From Trebouxia sp. TZW2008 (Eukaryota; Chlorophyta; Trebouxiophyceae; Trebouxiales; Trebouxiaceae): a stretch of DNA of 64,000 nucleotides. Below the pieces are notes generated by a model, which had not been told where the DNA came from, did no database searches, and was given only the letters and a program-made list of their open reading frames with translations. This document shows positions 1 to 10,263 of this stretch, piece after piece; the stretch's first letter is position 1; each line of letters begins with the position of its first letter. Where the stretch lies: positions 62,001 to 126,000 of the forward strand of contig BDIU01000311.1 in assembly GCA_002118135.1 (NCBI GenBank), in the 5' to 3' direction. The position numbers and the translations under genes are program-made.

Positions 1-46
1 GCCGCAGTACCCAGGCATGCTGAGCGTGAAATCCTTGTCCGTGCAG

Positions 47-230
47 CTAGTTCGACTTGTGTCAGCATGAGAAGTTATACTTGAAAGGCAGGCACATCGG
101 TTGCAGATCAAAAGTCACACTCAAAAGCTGACCGTGATCATGCGGCATGCAGCTGACTTGATCTGGATCAGCATGAGGTTTTGGACCTGAAAGGCAGCTT
201 GCTGGAAGCAGCTGGTGCAGGCAACTTGTA
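47..230 (+). repeat. Two decayed upstream copies of the exon at 305
   Basis: Two stretches, 47-95 and 153-230, each follow a CAG and align with the start of the exon at 305-480. Shared words include cagcatgag, cttgaaaggcag and (second copy) ttgctggaagcagctgg. The first copy is short and diverged, the second closer to the exon. Both carry frame-breaking changes and read as dead tandem duplicates lying in the intron upstream of the real exon. Confidence 0.8.
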
Positions 231-304
231 TGCACCCACACTGTCCTCCAATGCCGACATCCCAAATCATGGGCATTCTGAGGCTTTTGACATTGTGCAT
301 GCAG

Positions 305-2786
305 CTGGTTTGACTTGGATCAGCATGAGGTGTTGGACTTGAAAGGCAGGTTGCTGGAAGCAGCTGGCGCAGGCAAGAAGCACGGCGGCAGTGACAAGTA
401 CCCCTTGCAGGCTGCAAGCTACACTTCTGCAGTTGTTGACTTGAATGATGCAGCATGGACAGACAAAGTAGTCAAAGCAGGTAACTTTTTGCTATATCAT
501 GACTTCAATCCGTCAGTACATCGATTGTGTGTGATGACTGAACAGTCACAAGGAGTATGCGCTCAATGCCGGCAGTGCGCACCAGCTTGGGCCTAATGCC
601 AGTCAGCAGGAGTTGCTGCTTTGTTTGCAAGCCTCCAGAATTGAGTTGTTTCACGCTGCATCATGACAGCGTGATTCACCATGTCTTCTCCAAAAGCTAG
701 CTATGCTAGTCAACGACTTTGTGAAATCCGGTGATTGACCTCATCGCTGCTACCACAGCATGCTAATTGCAGTGCAATGAAGCAAACAATGCAAACTAGT
801 CCACTGAGACCCACTGAACGGGGCTCAAGCAATGGCTTTGACAATGCACATCATATTCAATGGTGCAGGGTTCAAGCCAGCAGTACCAACTGTATGGCTA
901 GCTGAAGGACTTTTGAACTACCTGACACAGCAACAGAATGAAGCCCTCCTGCAGAGCTTGCATCAGGTACTGCTTTGCCCTGACGCTTATACCTCAGGCT
1001 GCTGCTTTGCCACGACTAATTGTGCTAGGCACCAACATGTCGCCTGATGATCAGCTCTCATGTTCTGAGAGTGTACAGATGCTGCTGCTCATATTCAGTG
1101 ATTACATGCTCAATGTTCACGTAGCGTCACCTAAGTTTGTGCACAGCTGCTGATTGACCACAGCACTGACAATAACGATGAAGTGGCATGTGACGGAACA
1201 ATTGTTTGACGACATTGTAGTATGCTTGTGTTCCCACCGATCGGAATCAGCTGAGTACAGGAAAGGTTCCAGATTGGAAAACGGTGCTGTGCAAGTCTGA
1301 GATTCAAGGCTTCGACACACCCTGACAGTCCCAAAAAACTGGCTTGGCAGGACAAATGTATTGAACATGCAAATTAATATTGCCTAAGCATGCTACTCTC
1401 GTCCAAACAAGTGTACAGGCATGACAGTGGTGCTGACATTTAGGTGTCAGCGCCAGGCAGCATTTTTCTAGGGACCTTGTGCAGTGAAGCATGGGAGCAG
1501 CAGCGTGTGCGACAGAGAGAGGGCGGTCATTTCACCAACCTTCAGAAGTTCAGAGTCTGGGGTGGGCCAAACAAGCTCTCTGAGGTCAGTCCTTCTGCTT
1601 GACTGCTCCATCTGTCACTACTGCTTGTTGGCATGCTGAAGCAGCAGATGATCAGTCAGTTCGTCTGCCTGACCTTTGTGCTTGTTGTTACTGTCTCACT
1701 GGCATGCTGTAGCGGCACGTACTACAAACAAGGGATGAGCTGTCATGTGATCAGCACATTTGACTACTCACGCAGCAAACATGTTTCATTGATATGCTCT
1801 CATGGCAGTTTGTTGAGATTGAGGCTCAGATCCGTCAGCATGCTTGCCTCACAACACCGTCCTCATGCCTGCAGTTACGCATTACGCATTGCCATTGGTT
1901 TTTGTCAGGCTGATCGTGCTTTCTGTCAGGGGCAAAACCTGCTTGAAGGCAATCTGTACCTGTGCAAGCATACCTCTTGCAGTCTGCCATCAGCCTATAA
2001 GTTTGCTGATGGTGGTCTGCTGCAGACAGCTGCAGACTGCTGCAGACTGCTGCAATACAAGCTTTGCTTGCTTGACATGTGCAGTGAAGCTGTGCAAGCA
2101 TTGCCGTCTGACTTGTAGCGCAGCATTCTGTTTACATGTGCTGTGCTGCTGTATTGAAGGCTGTGCCTGCCATCATGTCTCTGTGTGCTGTAAGTCATGT
2201 CACTGTAACCCATCTTCATGCACGTCCTGCCCATCAAATATAAGATACTGTGCACCCCTTTGAGGCGTCACGGGCGGCACTCATGAGTAAGATATATATA
2301 TGTGTGTCACAGATATTGTGCAACCCATTGCAGCGCATACCACAGTGCATATGAATGAGCCGAGACTGTAAGCTGAAGCTCTACAAAGGCACTGCACAAA
2401 GGCATGCTGTGTTGCATACGGGTTCAGATCTCAGTCTTGCCGAGGGGAACCCAGAGCCTAAGCAGTAAGGAGACTCTCAATCAGTGAATCGCTTTCCATT
2501 AACACGCAATATGTAGTACGCAATACGCAGCATTTGAAAGTATGAACCACTGAAGAGTATGGTGATTCACTGCTCTCAATGTTAATCTCTCCAGGTGGAG
2601 AGGTTCCTGAGGGCCAATCACTGGGAGCCAACAAAGCTAGATTCAGGAGAGGCTGCTACTAGACAGATAGGTCCGCAATTTGAGTATGGCGCGAAGTTGG
2701 ACCCCAGCAGTGGAACCCCTCAGGACATTGAATACTTGCACCTGTTTGTGACTGCTACCCCAATCAGCATTGGCACTTTCGACTGA
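305..2786 (+). CDS. Leucine carboxyl methyltransferase-like SAM-dependent methyltransferase (5' end outside window)
   Basis: Exons seen: 305-480, 869-966, 1444-1584 and 2595-2786. Phases agree throughout and the gene ends in TGA. The first visible exon begins WFDLDQHEV, the post-motif-I acidic strand of LCMT/PPM-type O-methyltransferases, and continues with YPLQAAS and VVDLNDAAW. The second holds the family signature PTVWLAEGLLNYL. The third starts VSAPGS, and the last encodes a C-terminal segment ending HLFVTATPISIGTFD. The family uses S-adenosylmethionine to methylate carboxyl or hydroxyl groups; the substrate here cannot be told. The glycine-rich SAM loop should lie left of the window. The first exon has two decayed copies upstream. 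The gene is convergent with the small minus-strand gene, with only 32 bases between their stop codons. Confidence 0.82.
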
Positions 2787-2818
2787 CAGAAAGAAAGGTC
2801 TGTGCCATCAGGCAGTCA

Positions 2819-3943
2819 TTATGGGAGCTTTTCCTGAGCAGAAGCATCCCAAAAGTCTTTTGTGCCTGATCTTGATTTGCCAAGATCAGCATGCAACAAG
2901 ACTACCACATTAATGGCTACCCCTAAGCCTGCTGTGCGCATGCAGCTCAGAAAGCATTTAAAGCAGCTTGATTCCAGCAAGCGTGCACTTGCGTGTTGAT
3001 GTTGGCAGTGTTTAGCCATACATGCTGGCACAGGGCATCACAGTCAAGTTGTGCTTGCTGGGAGTAAGTCATGAGATCAAGTTTCTCGTATGCGCGGCGT
3101 TTGAGACATTCACACCTACCGATACTTGAGTTTGGAACTCAGTCTGGCAGTTGATCACGTGGCAACCTCGCTGACACTCTCTCAAAGGCTTTGCATGCGC
3201 TGGCATCTTCGCTGATATGACTGATGTGGAATGACATGCAAATGCCGTACATCAGGATTCCTGTTTGTACCTTAATTTTCGCCAAGGCGGTAAATAATAT
3301 ACATATCAATATATATTATATAGCCCTTATGAGTCTTGCCTGTCAATGCACACGTAACTCTACTATAGTAGCCAAACCTAAAGGAGGAGCTTGTAGCCGA
3401 CTGTGTCAAGTGCACAAAGACAACTCCCAGTAAGCTGCTGCAATTGTGTAATTTGGCATGTCCAACTTCCGAAATGCAAAATGCAGCATGCATGAGGGCT
3501 TGCGTCCGAATTTGCTTTTGTCTTCTTCTGCAGCACAGCACCTTCGTATTTGAAAGCACGCTCAATCATTGAGCCCCAAGCAGCTTTGCCGCCATTGTGC
3601 AGGAACAGCTTTCCATCCATCTGAGACGCATCGACCAACACGATGTCTTCATCACAGCCCGTGACAAACAGCGACCCGTCGCATCCTCCGGTTTCTGTCA
3701 AACTCTCAGATCAGGAGAAGCAAAGGGTGCAGCAAGCAGACGACAAATTGCGAGAATTCAACCAGCAAGCTCAGGTATATTGAATCCAGAATTTGCCTAC
3801 ACCATAGCTCCCTCGAGCAGTGGTACCAGACTATCGTTCAACACCCAAGCTGCACTCTAATCTGCTGCAGGAAACTCTCACAACCAGTGAAAAGGCGCCC
3901 ACTGCAACGATACAACGCGAAGGGCATCTGTGAGCTGCGACAT
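2819..3943 (-). CDS. Small conserved-looking protein of unknown function, 108 aa
   Basis: Three exons on the minus strand: 3943-3882, 3702-3542 and 2922-2819. They join in phase to 108 codons ending in TAA. The start ATG and first two exons lie in a CpG-rich patch like those at other gene starts here. The product begins MSQLTDALRVV, contains FVTGCDEDIVLVDASQ and KLFLHNGGKAAWGSMIERAF, and ends with DLGKSRSGTKDFWDASAQ. It is mixed alpha/beta with no signal peptide or membrane segment. I do not recognise the family. The third exon is the least secure link: it is 620 bases away and joined only by phase and splice sites. The tail-to-tail position with the methyltransferase gene fits a real gene end. 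Confidence 0.45.
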
Positions 3944-4716
3944 ATCAACGTAGCGCTTGCTGCTTGGCGATTTCAGTTGTTCCAGTCAGTGTTCAGCTGC
4001 TGATGCCTGCCAGTGCCTGGTACTGCATGCAGCAGTTAGCGGCTAGGTTTGTACAATCACAAATTGACAGGTCAACAGCCAGCACCCAGGAGTCAAAGCT
4101 GGCATAGTAATGCCTTTTGTTGGAGGCAGTACAGCGTGTGTTGATGACTCCAGAACAAAGCTGTGTAGATGGGCCTTTTATGGAACGCTGACGCGTCGCT
4201 CACTCGTAAACTGTCCACTCACCAACACTGACTACGATGAACGAAGACAAACAAGACGCGTACGACAAGCAACTGGTGCTATGGTGCAGCACAATGAAGT
4301 TTATCTGCTTTGATCTTGTGGTCAGCTACGCGTGTTTGCTGACAACTGTGGCCTAGCACCCTCGCCTGTTTATGTCGCCTACAGCAGGCCTACAGCAAAC
4401 AACTTCCACAGATATTACCTACAAACAATCTGCTAAGACAGGGCAAGCGCAATCGCAGCAAAGGTTTCTTGCACAGACTTGTAGCTGTACGGCGCACATG
4501 TTTGGTGGCTGGGTTGGCCGGCTGACTTCATGATTTGCTGCTGCACGACTCGACTGTATCCACGGTCGAGTAGCATCACTATGCATTGCATCAGCGTTTG
4601 GCACAGGTTCGGAGCTCTGACTGGGCACAGGCCATGGACAGAGCAAAAGGTGCAATGTGACAATGCCAAGGGATGCAAGCGTACTATGTACTCACTAGCT
4701 GTAAGTGCTCATTTGG
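3944..4716. other. Intergenic, partly CpG-rich
   Basis: CpG-dense patches at about 4130-4310 and 4440-4640 look like promoter or 5' exon DNA. Short open frames exist on both strands across 4419-4678, but none shows a recognisable motif or a convincing splice chain. It may hold the promoters of the small minus-strand gene and of the plus-strand frame starting near 4717. Confidence 0.4.
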
Positions 4717-5249
4717 ATGCATGTCATTGCGGCTGTCTTGAACGTGTTCGGTGTCGTTGCAGCGTGTGGATTGCCAAGACTGCCGATTGATGTGGTCAAG
4801 CATATTCTTTCAAGTTGCCTGACATCATATGAAAATGCGCTTTCTGCACATCATGATGTCAGCAATGCTAAGGAGCAGATATATTGGTTATCTGGGTTTT
4901 TGTTGTCATGTGAACACAACTCTAACTGCTGTGCAACAGCACTGAAGCACATCCTGTCGCCAAAACCTGATTCCCTAGCATTTCTCACCAGTGCATCCTG
5001 GTCACTTGGGTTTGATCATGTCAAGTTGCATGGCCCTTTCGCTGATGATCCGCTGCCTCAGATGATTTTAGAGGAGCTGTGGAGCCTGTGCTTTTGTTCA
5101 CTTTGAAGGAGTTGTCAGCATTCATAACGCACTGGCAGTCTTCTGACTGTGCCCTTGCTCTCACAGACATCAATCATGCACTTCTGCTGCTTACATTGCT
5201 TGTTGAAACGGCTGCTGCAGTGCAAACAGCAAATGGGACTTCTGGCTGA
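4717..5249 (+). pseudogene. Frameshifted open frame, possibly F-box-related
   Basis: From ATG 4717 a frame runs to a TGA at 5104-5106. It contains GLPRLPIDVVKHILSS, similar in shape to an F-box start, and then FLTSASWSLGFDHVKLHG. A second frame starting around 5078 continues with coding-like sequence (LLFTLKELSAFITHW, HALLLLTLLVETAAAV) to a TGA at 5247-5249. The two are offset by one base with no usable intron between them. I read this as one protein broken by a frameshift. The family is uncertain. Confidence 0.35.
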
Positions 5250-5760
5250 TACTTGTATGGGATGCAGCATCTGCACTTCCTGGCTATTGCAACGGCGAGC
5301 AAGATTGGCCAATCAGTAACAGAGAGAGAGAGAGAGTAACTTTACATGCTTTAGCCAGCCACACTGTGGCAATGACTATATGTCCATAAAAATTTAGTGC
5401 AAAGACAACAGCATTAGCTTGCTGGCCTTAGTCACCCATCTGATTAGATCATGGCTCATGTGCAGCCCAGAAAACTCAAGCGCAAGGAGCTGCCTGTCTC
5501 ATTGGCGGGCTGAAGCCAGTGGTAAGGCATTGAAGTGTGGAGTATTGTTTCGGTCTGTGAACCATTTCGAGGGCTTGTCGTACGCGCAGGTCTTTGCAGA
5601 TCGTACAAGCAGCAGTAGCGACACACTGCTAGCTCACTGATATGCTGGAGTGGCTGCACCGGCAGGCGCCAACTCCGCAGGTTCGCATCCCTCCGTCGCC
5701 ACGGCACTATCTTGCTGCCAGTGTTATATGAGGGCAGAAAGCCTCTTCTCAGTTTCTGCT
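5250..5760. other. Intergenic with (GA)n tract
   Basis: Holds a short GA repeat at 5321-5336 and no supported gene. A stretch around 5450-5640 has moderately coding-like composition but stops in every frame. Confidence 0.4.
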
Positions 5761-6732
5761 ATGCAGACATGTCCACCTATGAAGGCCTGGCAGGCCATTG
5801 AGGACGCTGAGATTTTGCCAGCGATTCTGGAGCAATTGGATTGCCAGGCGGACTTCATCAGATGTGCAGCCGTTAGCAAGACTTGGTAGAAGGCCAGCAA
5901 TGCTGTCCAGATTCAAACGCTGGGCGTGCACTTTACTGCAGCCATGAACCCCGCAGCAGTGACATCCACTCTGCAGTGATTGCAGCAGAAGCACAGGCAA
6001 ATGCAGCTATACAAGCTGTCGAACCTGCACATGCAGGTCGACTTGAGCGCCGCTGGCACTGTATTGGACCACAGCAGCGAAATAGCTGTCACGTCCTTCT
6101 TGGCAGCTACAGGCTTTCTTGGTCTTTGCAGCTGCAGCCTGATTGGCAATTTCAACATACTTGCAGCCGTGCAATTGCTGCCAGCAACTCTGCAGCTGCT
6201 TGAACTGGCTCCATCCGAACTTCCTGCTGAAGTACCTTTTTCAAGTTTTGACAAATTGCCAGCTTTGGAATGCCTCAGCATATCAAGTGCAATTTTTTTT
6301 CTGGGTGGAGCAGGCATATATGACTGCTCAGGCAGGAAGTACACACTCCATCAGCCCTGTAAGGGCTTTCAACAGCTTGAGATGTTGGCGCTGTATGGTG
6401 GTCGTTTTCAGTGCCCAAACGTGAGCTGGTTGCCACGTTTGAGAGGAATGGACGTCTGCATGGCCGTAGATCAGGCAGTCCATGTTGGCATCAACCAAAT
6501 GCAGTTTGTGTTTCTTCTGCTGGATGCCGTGCCTGCCGAAAGAGCCCATCTGGTCCACCCAGGGGTTCAATTCCCTTTTCATGTGACATCAGGCAGCCAT
6601 CTGGAGCGCTTCTGGGTCACATGTGCACACTTGACTTCGCCATGCATTGCCACAGTGTGGATTGAGCAGAGCAATACTAGGATCACCGCTAAAGGAGTGA
6701 CTGTTAAGTACAACTTCTCGACATCAAACTGA
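5761..6732 (+). pseudogene. F-box-like protein with two in-frame stops
   Basis: One frame from ATG 5761 encodes an F-box-like start (AEILPAILEQLDCQADFIRC followed by AAVSKTW). Then comes a TAG at 5887-5889, further coding-like residues, a TGA at 5977-5979, and an open frame to TGA 6730-6732. The later part has leucine-rich stretches (LLPATLQLLELAPSEL, LPALECLSI) typical of algal F-box/LRR proteins. Sequence between and after the stops keeps the family pattern, the TGA standing where a tryptophan is expected before LQQKH. That suggests recent nonsense mutations. A phase-correct intron (donor GTAGAA at 5886, acceptor near 5997) could instead remove both stops and restore the W codon, so a live gene is not excluded. 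Confidence 0.5.
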
Positions 6733-7321
6733 AGACTGCTTATTGGTATGTGTGGTACTTCTTTTGGGCTCTGCACAAGAGCAGGACATTTTCTTCAGCC
6801 TCTGCATTTTGTTGAAAATGTACACTACAGCTGAGATTGACAACGCGCGATCTGAGACTTGCAATATTAGTTCATGACCTGATCAGTCAGACTGAAGCAC
6901 CTCCAAACAAGCCTTATAGAGGCTGAGGAAGACACATCACTGCAGCAATGCTGGCAGAGACAACTGGCAAGCAACTGCAACCAGTCTCTGCCAGCGGTCT
7001 ACAGATGTGCATTGCATCTAAAGCATCACATCAGCATGAGTTTATGCCCTCAACCCGAACTTAGTCTCACAAGATTGGACTGGCTGGCATCCTCAGAATG
7101 ATTCCAGTTTGAGTATGTTCTTGAAGTGAACTTTTGCGAGGAGCTTGCTCTGCCAGCGAAGTCATCAAGGGGTCGAAAAGAAGTTTGCTGAAGGGCCCTG
7201 CTTTGGTTTTGCAAGGCACGTGAACTCATGCTGTCACGTGACGCGAAAGGACGGGCCACTTTCTTTGCCACTCACTACGCCAGGGAACAACCGATGGCTG
7301 TCACCGCGAACCCGGGCTCCC
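6733..7321. other. Intergenic and promoter region of the uroporphyrinogen methyltransferase gene
   Basis: No gene seen in 6733-7140. From about 7140 the DNA becomes CpG-rich and merges into the first coding exon; this is the likely promoter and 5' UTR. Confidence 0.45.
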
Positions 7322-9130
7322 ATGTTTGCACGATATGCTATCGATTCGGCAGTTGCCAATAGCCTGCACCAGTACGCTGGAATGACATCGTCAGCAAGCG
7401 TGTTCCTGCGTCGGCCGGCTGCTTTACTATGTAGTCCAACCTGCGGGCTGCAAGTGTCCCGACTCACAAGCCTACGAGACTTTCACAGCGCCACTCTGTC
7501 AGCAAACGCATCAACACGGCCCAGGCGCAGTAGACAATGCGTTGCTAGCGGAACTGATAGGCGGCACCCTAGTGACCTGCCGCAAGCTCATATCTCAGCC
7601 TTAGACAACAGAGCAGGAGTCGAGGATCTGTTAGCCCTTTTGAAAGCCAAACAGCCTGGTACGCAACATGGCACTTTCGATGTGCCAGTGCCTGTCCTCC
7701 TGTGCTGAATGTCCTTGGATCAAGGCTCTGATACTCAAAGGCACAACTCAGGTGCTGCAGGAAAGCCAAGAGGACCAGGCACTGTCTATTTGGCTGGTAC
7801 AGGGCCTGGAGACCCTGGCTTGCTTACCTTACGAGCAGTGCAGCTAATGCAGACAGCAGATGTTGTGCTTTATGACAGGTTTGCCTTTCAGCTTGGTGCA
7901 AGCACAATGCCAAATGCATACCAGCAATGCAGCTCGTCATCTGCATGGTATAGCTTGAAACTCATGGACCTATGTTTGCTGTGCAGGCTGGTTTCTCCAG
8001 ACATTCTTCGGCTTGTACATGATGGAGCACGCATGGTGTATGTTGGCAAGCAAAAGGGCTTCCACACTCGCACACAAGACGAGATCCATGAGTTGCTCTG
8101 TCATTTTGCCATGGAGGGCTCCTCAGTGCTCAGGCTGAAAGGTGGGGACCCTTTTGTGTTTGGCCGAGGGGGCGAAGAAGTGCAGTATCTGCAGCAGCGG
8201 AACATCAAAACGCATGTCATTCCTGGTAAGCGAGTCTTGAAGTATGCCTTTGTACACTTTGTGGCTGCATCAAATTGCTGCATTCATTTGGTTTTTGGCT
8301 TCTGTTCGCACGTTTTGGAAATTTGGGGCTGCAGACAGCGTGGAGTGCCAAGCTGTGTGCTGGTAGTCACTTGCTTGGCCTGACTGTATTTGATTGCAAG
8401 AAGTATACACCACGTCCCCTGTTTAACCTGCGCTACGCTCAGGCACGCTGTGTGTTCAGGCACGCTGTGTGTTCACAAAGTGCCTGCACTCATTAATGCT
8501 GCATGAGCAGTCCATGCACAGTAAAAGCAGTCCAAGCACAGCATATACGTTATTGTTTTGATTACCCAAGCTTTTTCACTCAGCCACTGAAGCCCATGTC
8601 AACACAGAGACGACTTTGCTGCAGGCATCACTGCTGCGTCAGGCATCTGCGCTGAGCTGGGCATCCCACTGACGCACAGAGGCGTCGCCACCAGTGTCAG
8701 ATTCCTGACTGGTCATTCCAGAGAAGGCGATGAAGCACAGCTGGATGAGTCAATAGCTGCCTGTGCAGACCCCCACACAACCTTAGTCGTCTACATGGGT
8801 CTCGGCACTCTGCCTGCTCTCACTCAGCAACTCACTGCTGCTGGTCTCAGCCCAGGAACGCCAGCTGTGGCAATTGAGCGCGGCACGACAGCAGAGCAAC
8901 GCACAGTTTGGTCTCCAGTGGATCACCTGTGTGACGATGTAGAAGAGGCAAAACTGCAGTCGCCCACACTAGTCATCATTGGTGAGGTTGTGGGTTTGGC
9001 TCAGGGTTGGCGGCATGCTGACAGCACAGGGCAGGAACAACGAGCTAGTTGGTCAGAATTTAGGCAGCTTTGGCAGGCTGAAGCAGCTCAGCAGAGCACA
9101 TCAGACGCTGATGCCAACACATATGTATAG
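7322..9130 (+). CDS. UPM1: Uroporphyrinogen-III C-methyltransferase, plastid-targeted
   Basis: Exons 7322-7658, 7725-7878, 7987-8225 and 8625-9130 give 411 aa. The enzyme methylates uroporphyrinogen III at C2 and C7 with two SAM, making precorrin-2, the siroheme branch point needed for nitrite and sulfite reductases. Family marks are VYLAGTGPGDPGLLTLRA, VYVGKQKG, LKGGDPFVFGRGGEE, the VIPG/GITAASG junction and VVYMGLGTLP. About 110 residues before the core are Ser/Arg/Ala-rich and act as a probable chloroplast transit peptide. A second in-frame ATG at 7382 is a good alternative start. The first intron is only 66 bases and hides an in-frame TGA (7706-7708); the phase across it is exact. There is no fused uroporphyrinogen synthase or CysG oxidase domain, as in plants. 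Confidence 0.92.
8439..8472. repeat. 17-bp tandem duplication
   Basis: The unit tcaggcacgctgtgtgt occurs twice head to tail inside the third intron of the uroporphyrinogen methyltransferase gene. Confidence 0.9.
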
Positions 9131-10263
9131 TATATGGCTCATGGTGGTGTTTTGCAGTCCTGTACCTCTTGCAGCTCTTGTACATTATAGCTCAAGACGT
9201 CAGCAGCTCTCAGGTTGATGGTTGTTGGTGTCAGTTTGCGCGTGTTTAGAGCATGACAGATAGGCCAAAACAAATCAAGCAGACTTTGAGATCACAGTGC
9301 AGGTGTTCGAGGTTGATGTTTAAAGTGGCGGTGTGAACTGATTTCACTTGCCAGCAACTTTGCTGCCAAGCTTTATTTCGTGACCAGCTGCAAGTAGCTT
9401 TGCTTGTCACCTGGGCACAGCAGCCGTGCGCAAGTTTGCCTTAGATAGCTACTAACAAATGGTGTTACGTCAACGCAATGACACATTCATGCAAAACATG
9501 ACTATAGATTATGATCTGAACATCCCAATGCAACCTATACTGAGGTACAGTGGAGCTGCCACAAACAGTAGTCATTTATGATAATGCTTTGACAGAAGGT
9601 ACTAAATAACAAGCCTTGTCTTCTGTAAACTTCTTCTGAGGCAGACACTATTGTGCATTTCTCAGGCTGATCCAAGCTGTACAAAAAAGACGCACGACAT
9701 TGTCACTTAGGTTTAGCCTTGCCAATGTTGGTAAAACGCAGTCATGATGTCCAGATAGGCATGTACATCTGCCTGTGCAGCTTATGTTGACAGGCTTAGG
9801 CATCATGTATGATACATGGCATCAGTGGAATGCACAAACAGCAAAGCTTATAAATGCACTCTGCTTACACAGAAAAGCGCACACTGCAATGTCATTCACT
9901 GACAGTAATAGTAGATGCTTATACAAGGGGTGAGATTGCTGCTGTAGGCTTGCTGCTCAGCCAATTTGGCATTGCAGTTCAGCTTGGGTGAAGCGCATCA
10001 CTGGCGCAGCCTGCCTGGGGCCACTGCTGACTCTCAAAAACTGGCCATGCAGTGTTCACATAATCAGTAACTGACACTTCAAGACCTAGCACTTACTTTA
10101 TTGAGCTTACGCTGCCAAACACAGGACTTGTACTGAAAAGCAGCAGACTTGTCGTTCATGAAAAAAGCTTCAGTGTGCATTCGTATGTTGCAGAACGCCT
10201 CATAGTGTTGGTAGAACAGTTGTATTCAAACCCTGCAGACTTATGATCACCGGTCGCTGGTAT
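9131..10263. other. Convergent intergenic region
   Basis: Lies between the ends of the uroporphyrinogen methyltransferase (+) and ornithine decarboxylase (-) genes. It must hold both 3' UTRs. I see no further coding pattern. Confidence 0.5.

Noticed and set aside
2020..2070. ctgcagactg repeat region as part of a coding exon
   Set aside because: It lies in the long last intron of the LCMT-like gene, encodes low-complexity residues in every frame, and is skipped by the phase-consistent exon chain.
4419..4678. Minus-strand open frames in a CpG-rich patch as upstream exons of the small 108-aa gene
   Set aside because: A simpler first exon with an ATG at 3943 joins in phase, and no acceptor/donor chain to 4419-4678 is convincing.
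5887..7708. Reassigned stop codons (an alternative nuclear code, as in some ulvophyte algae) to explain TAG/TGA inside coding-like frames at 5887, 5977 and 7706
   Set aside because: Well-recognised genes here end at TGA (D2HGDH, ODC, cyanase, deubiquitinase) and TAG (RPN13). The stop at 7706 is removed by a phase-exact intron. The F-box case is better explained by mutation or an intron.
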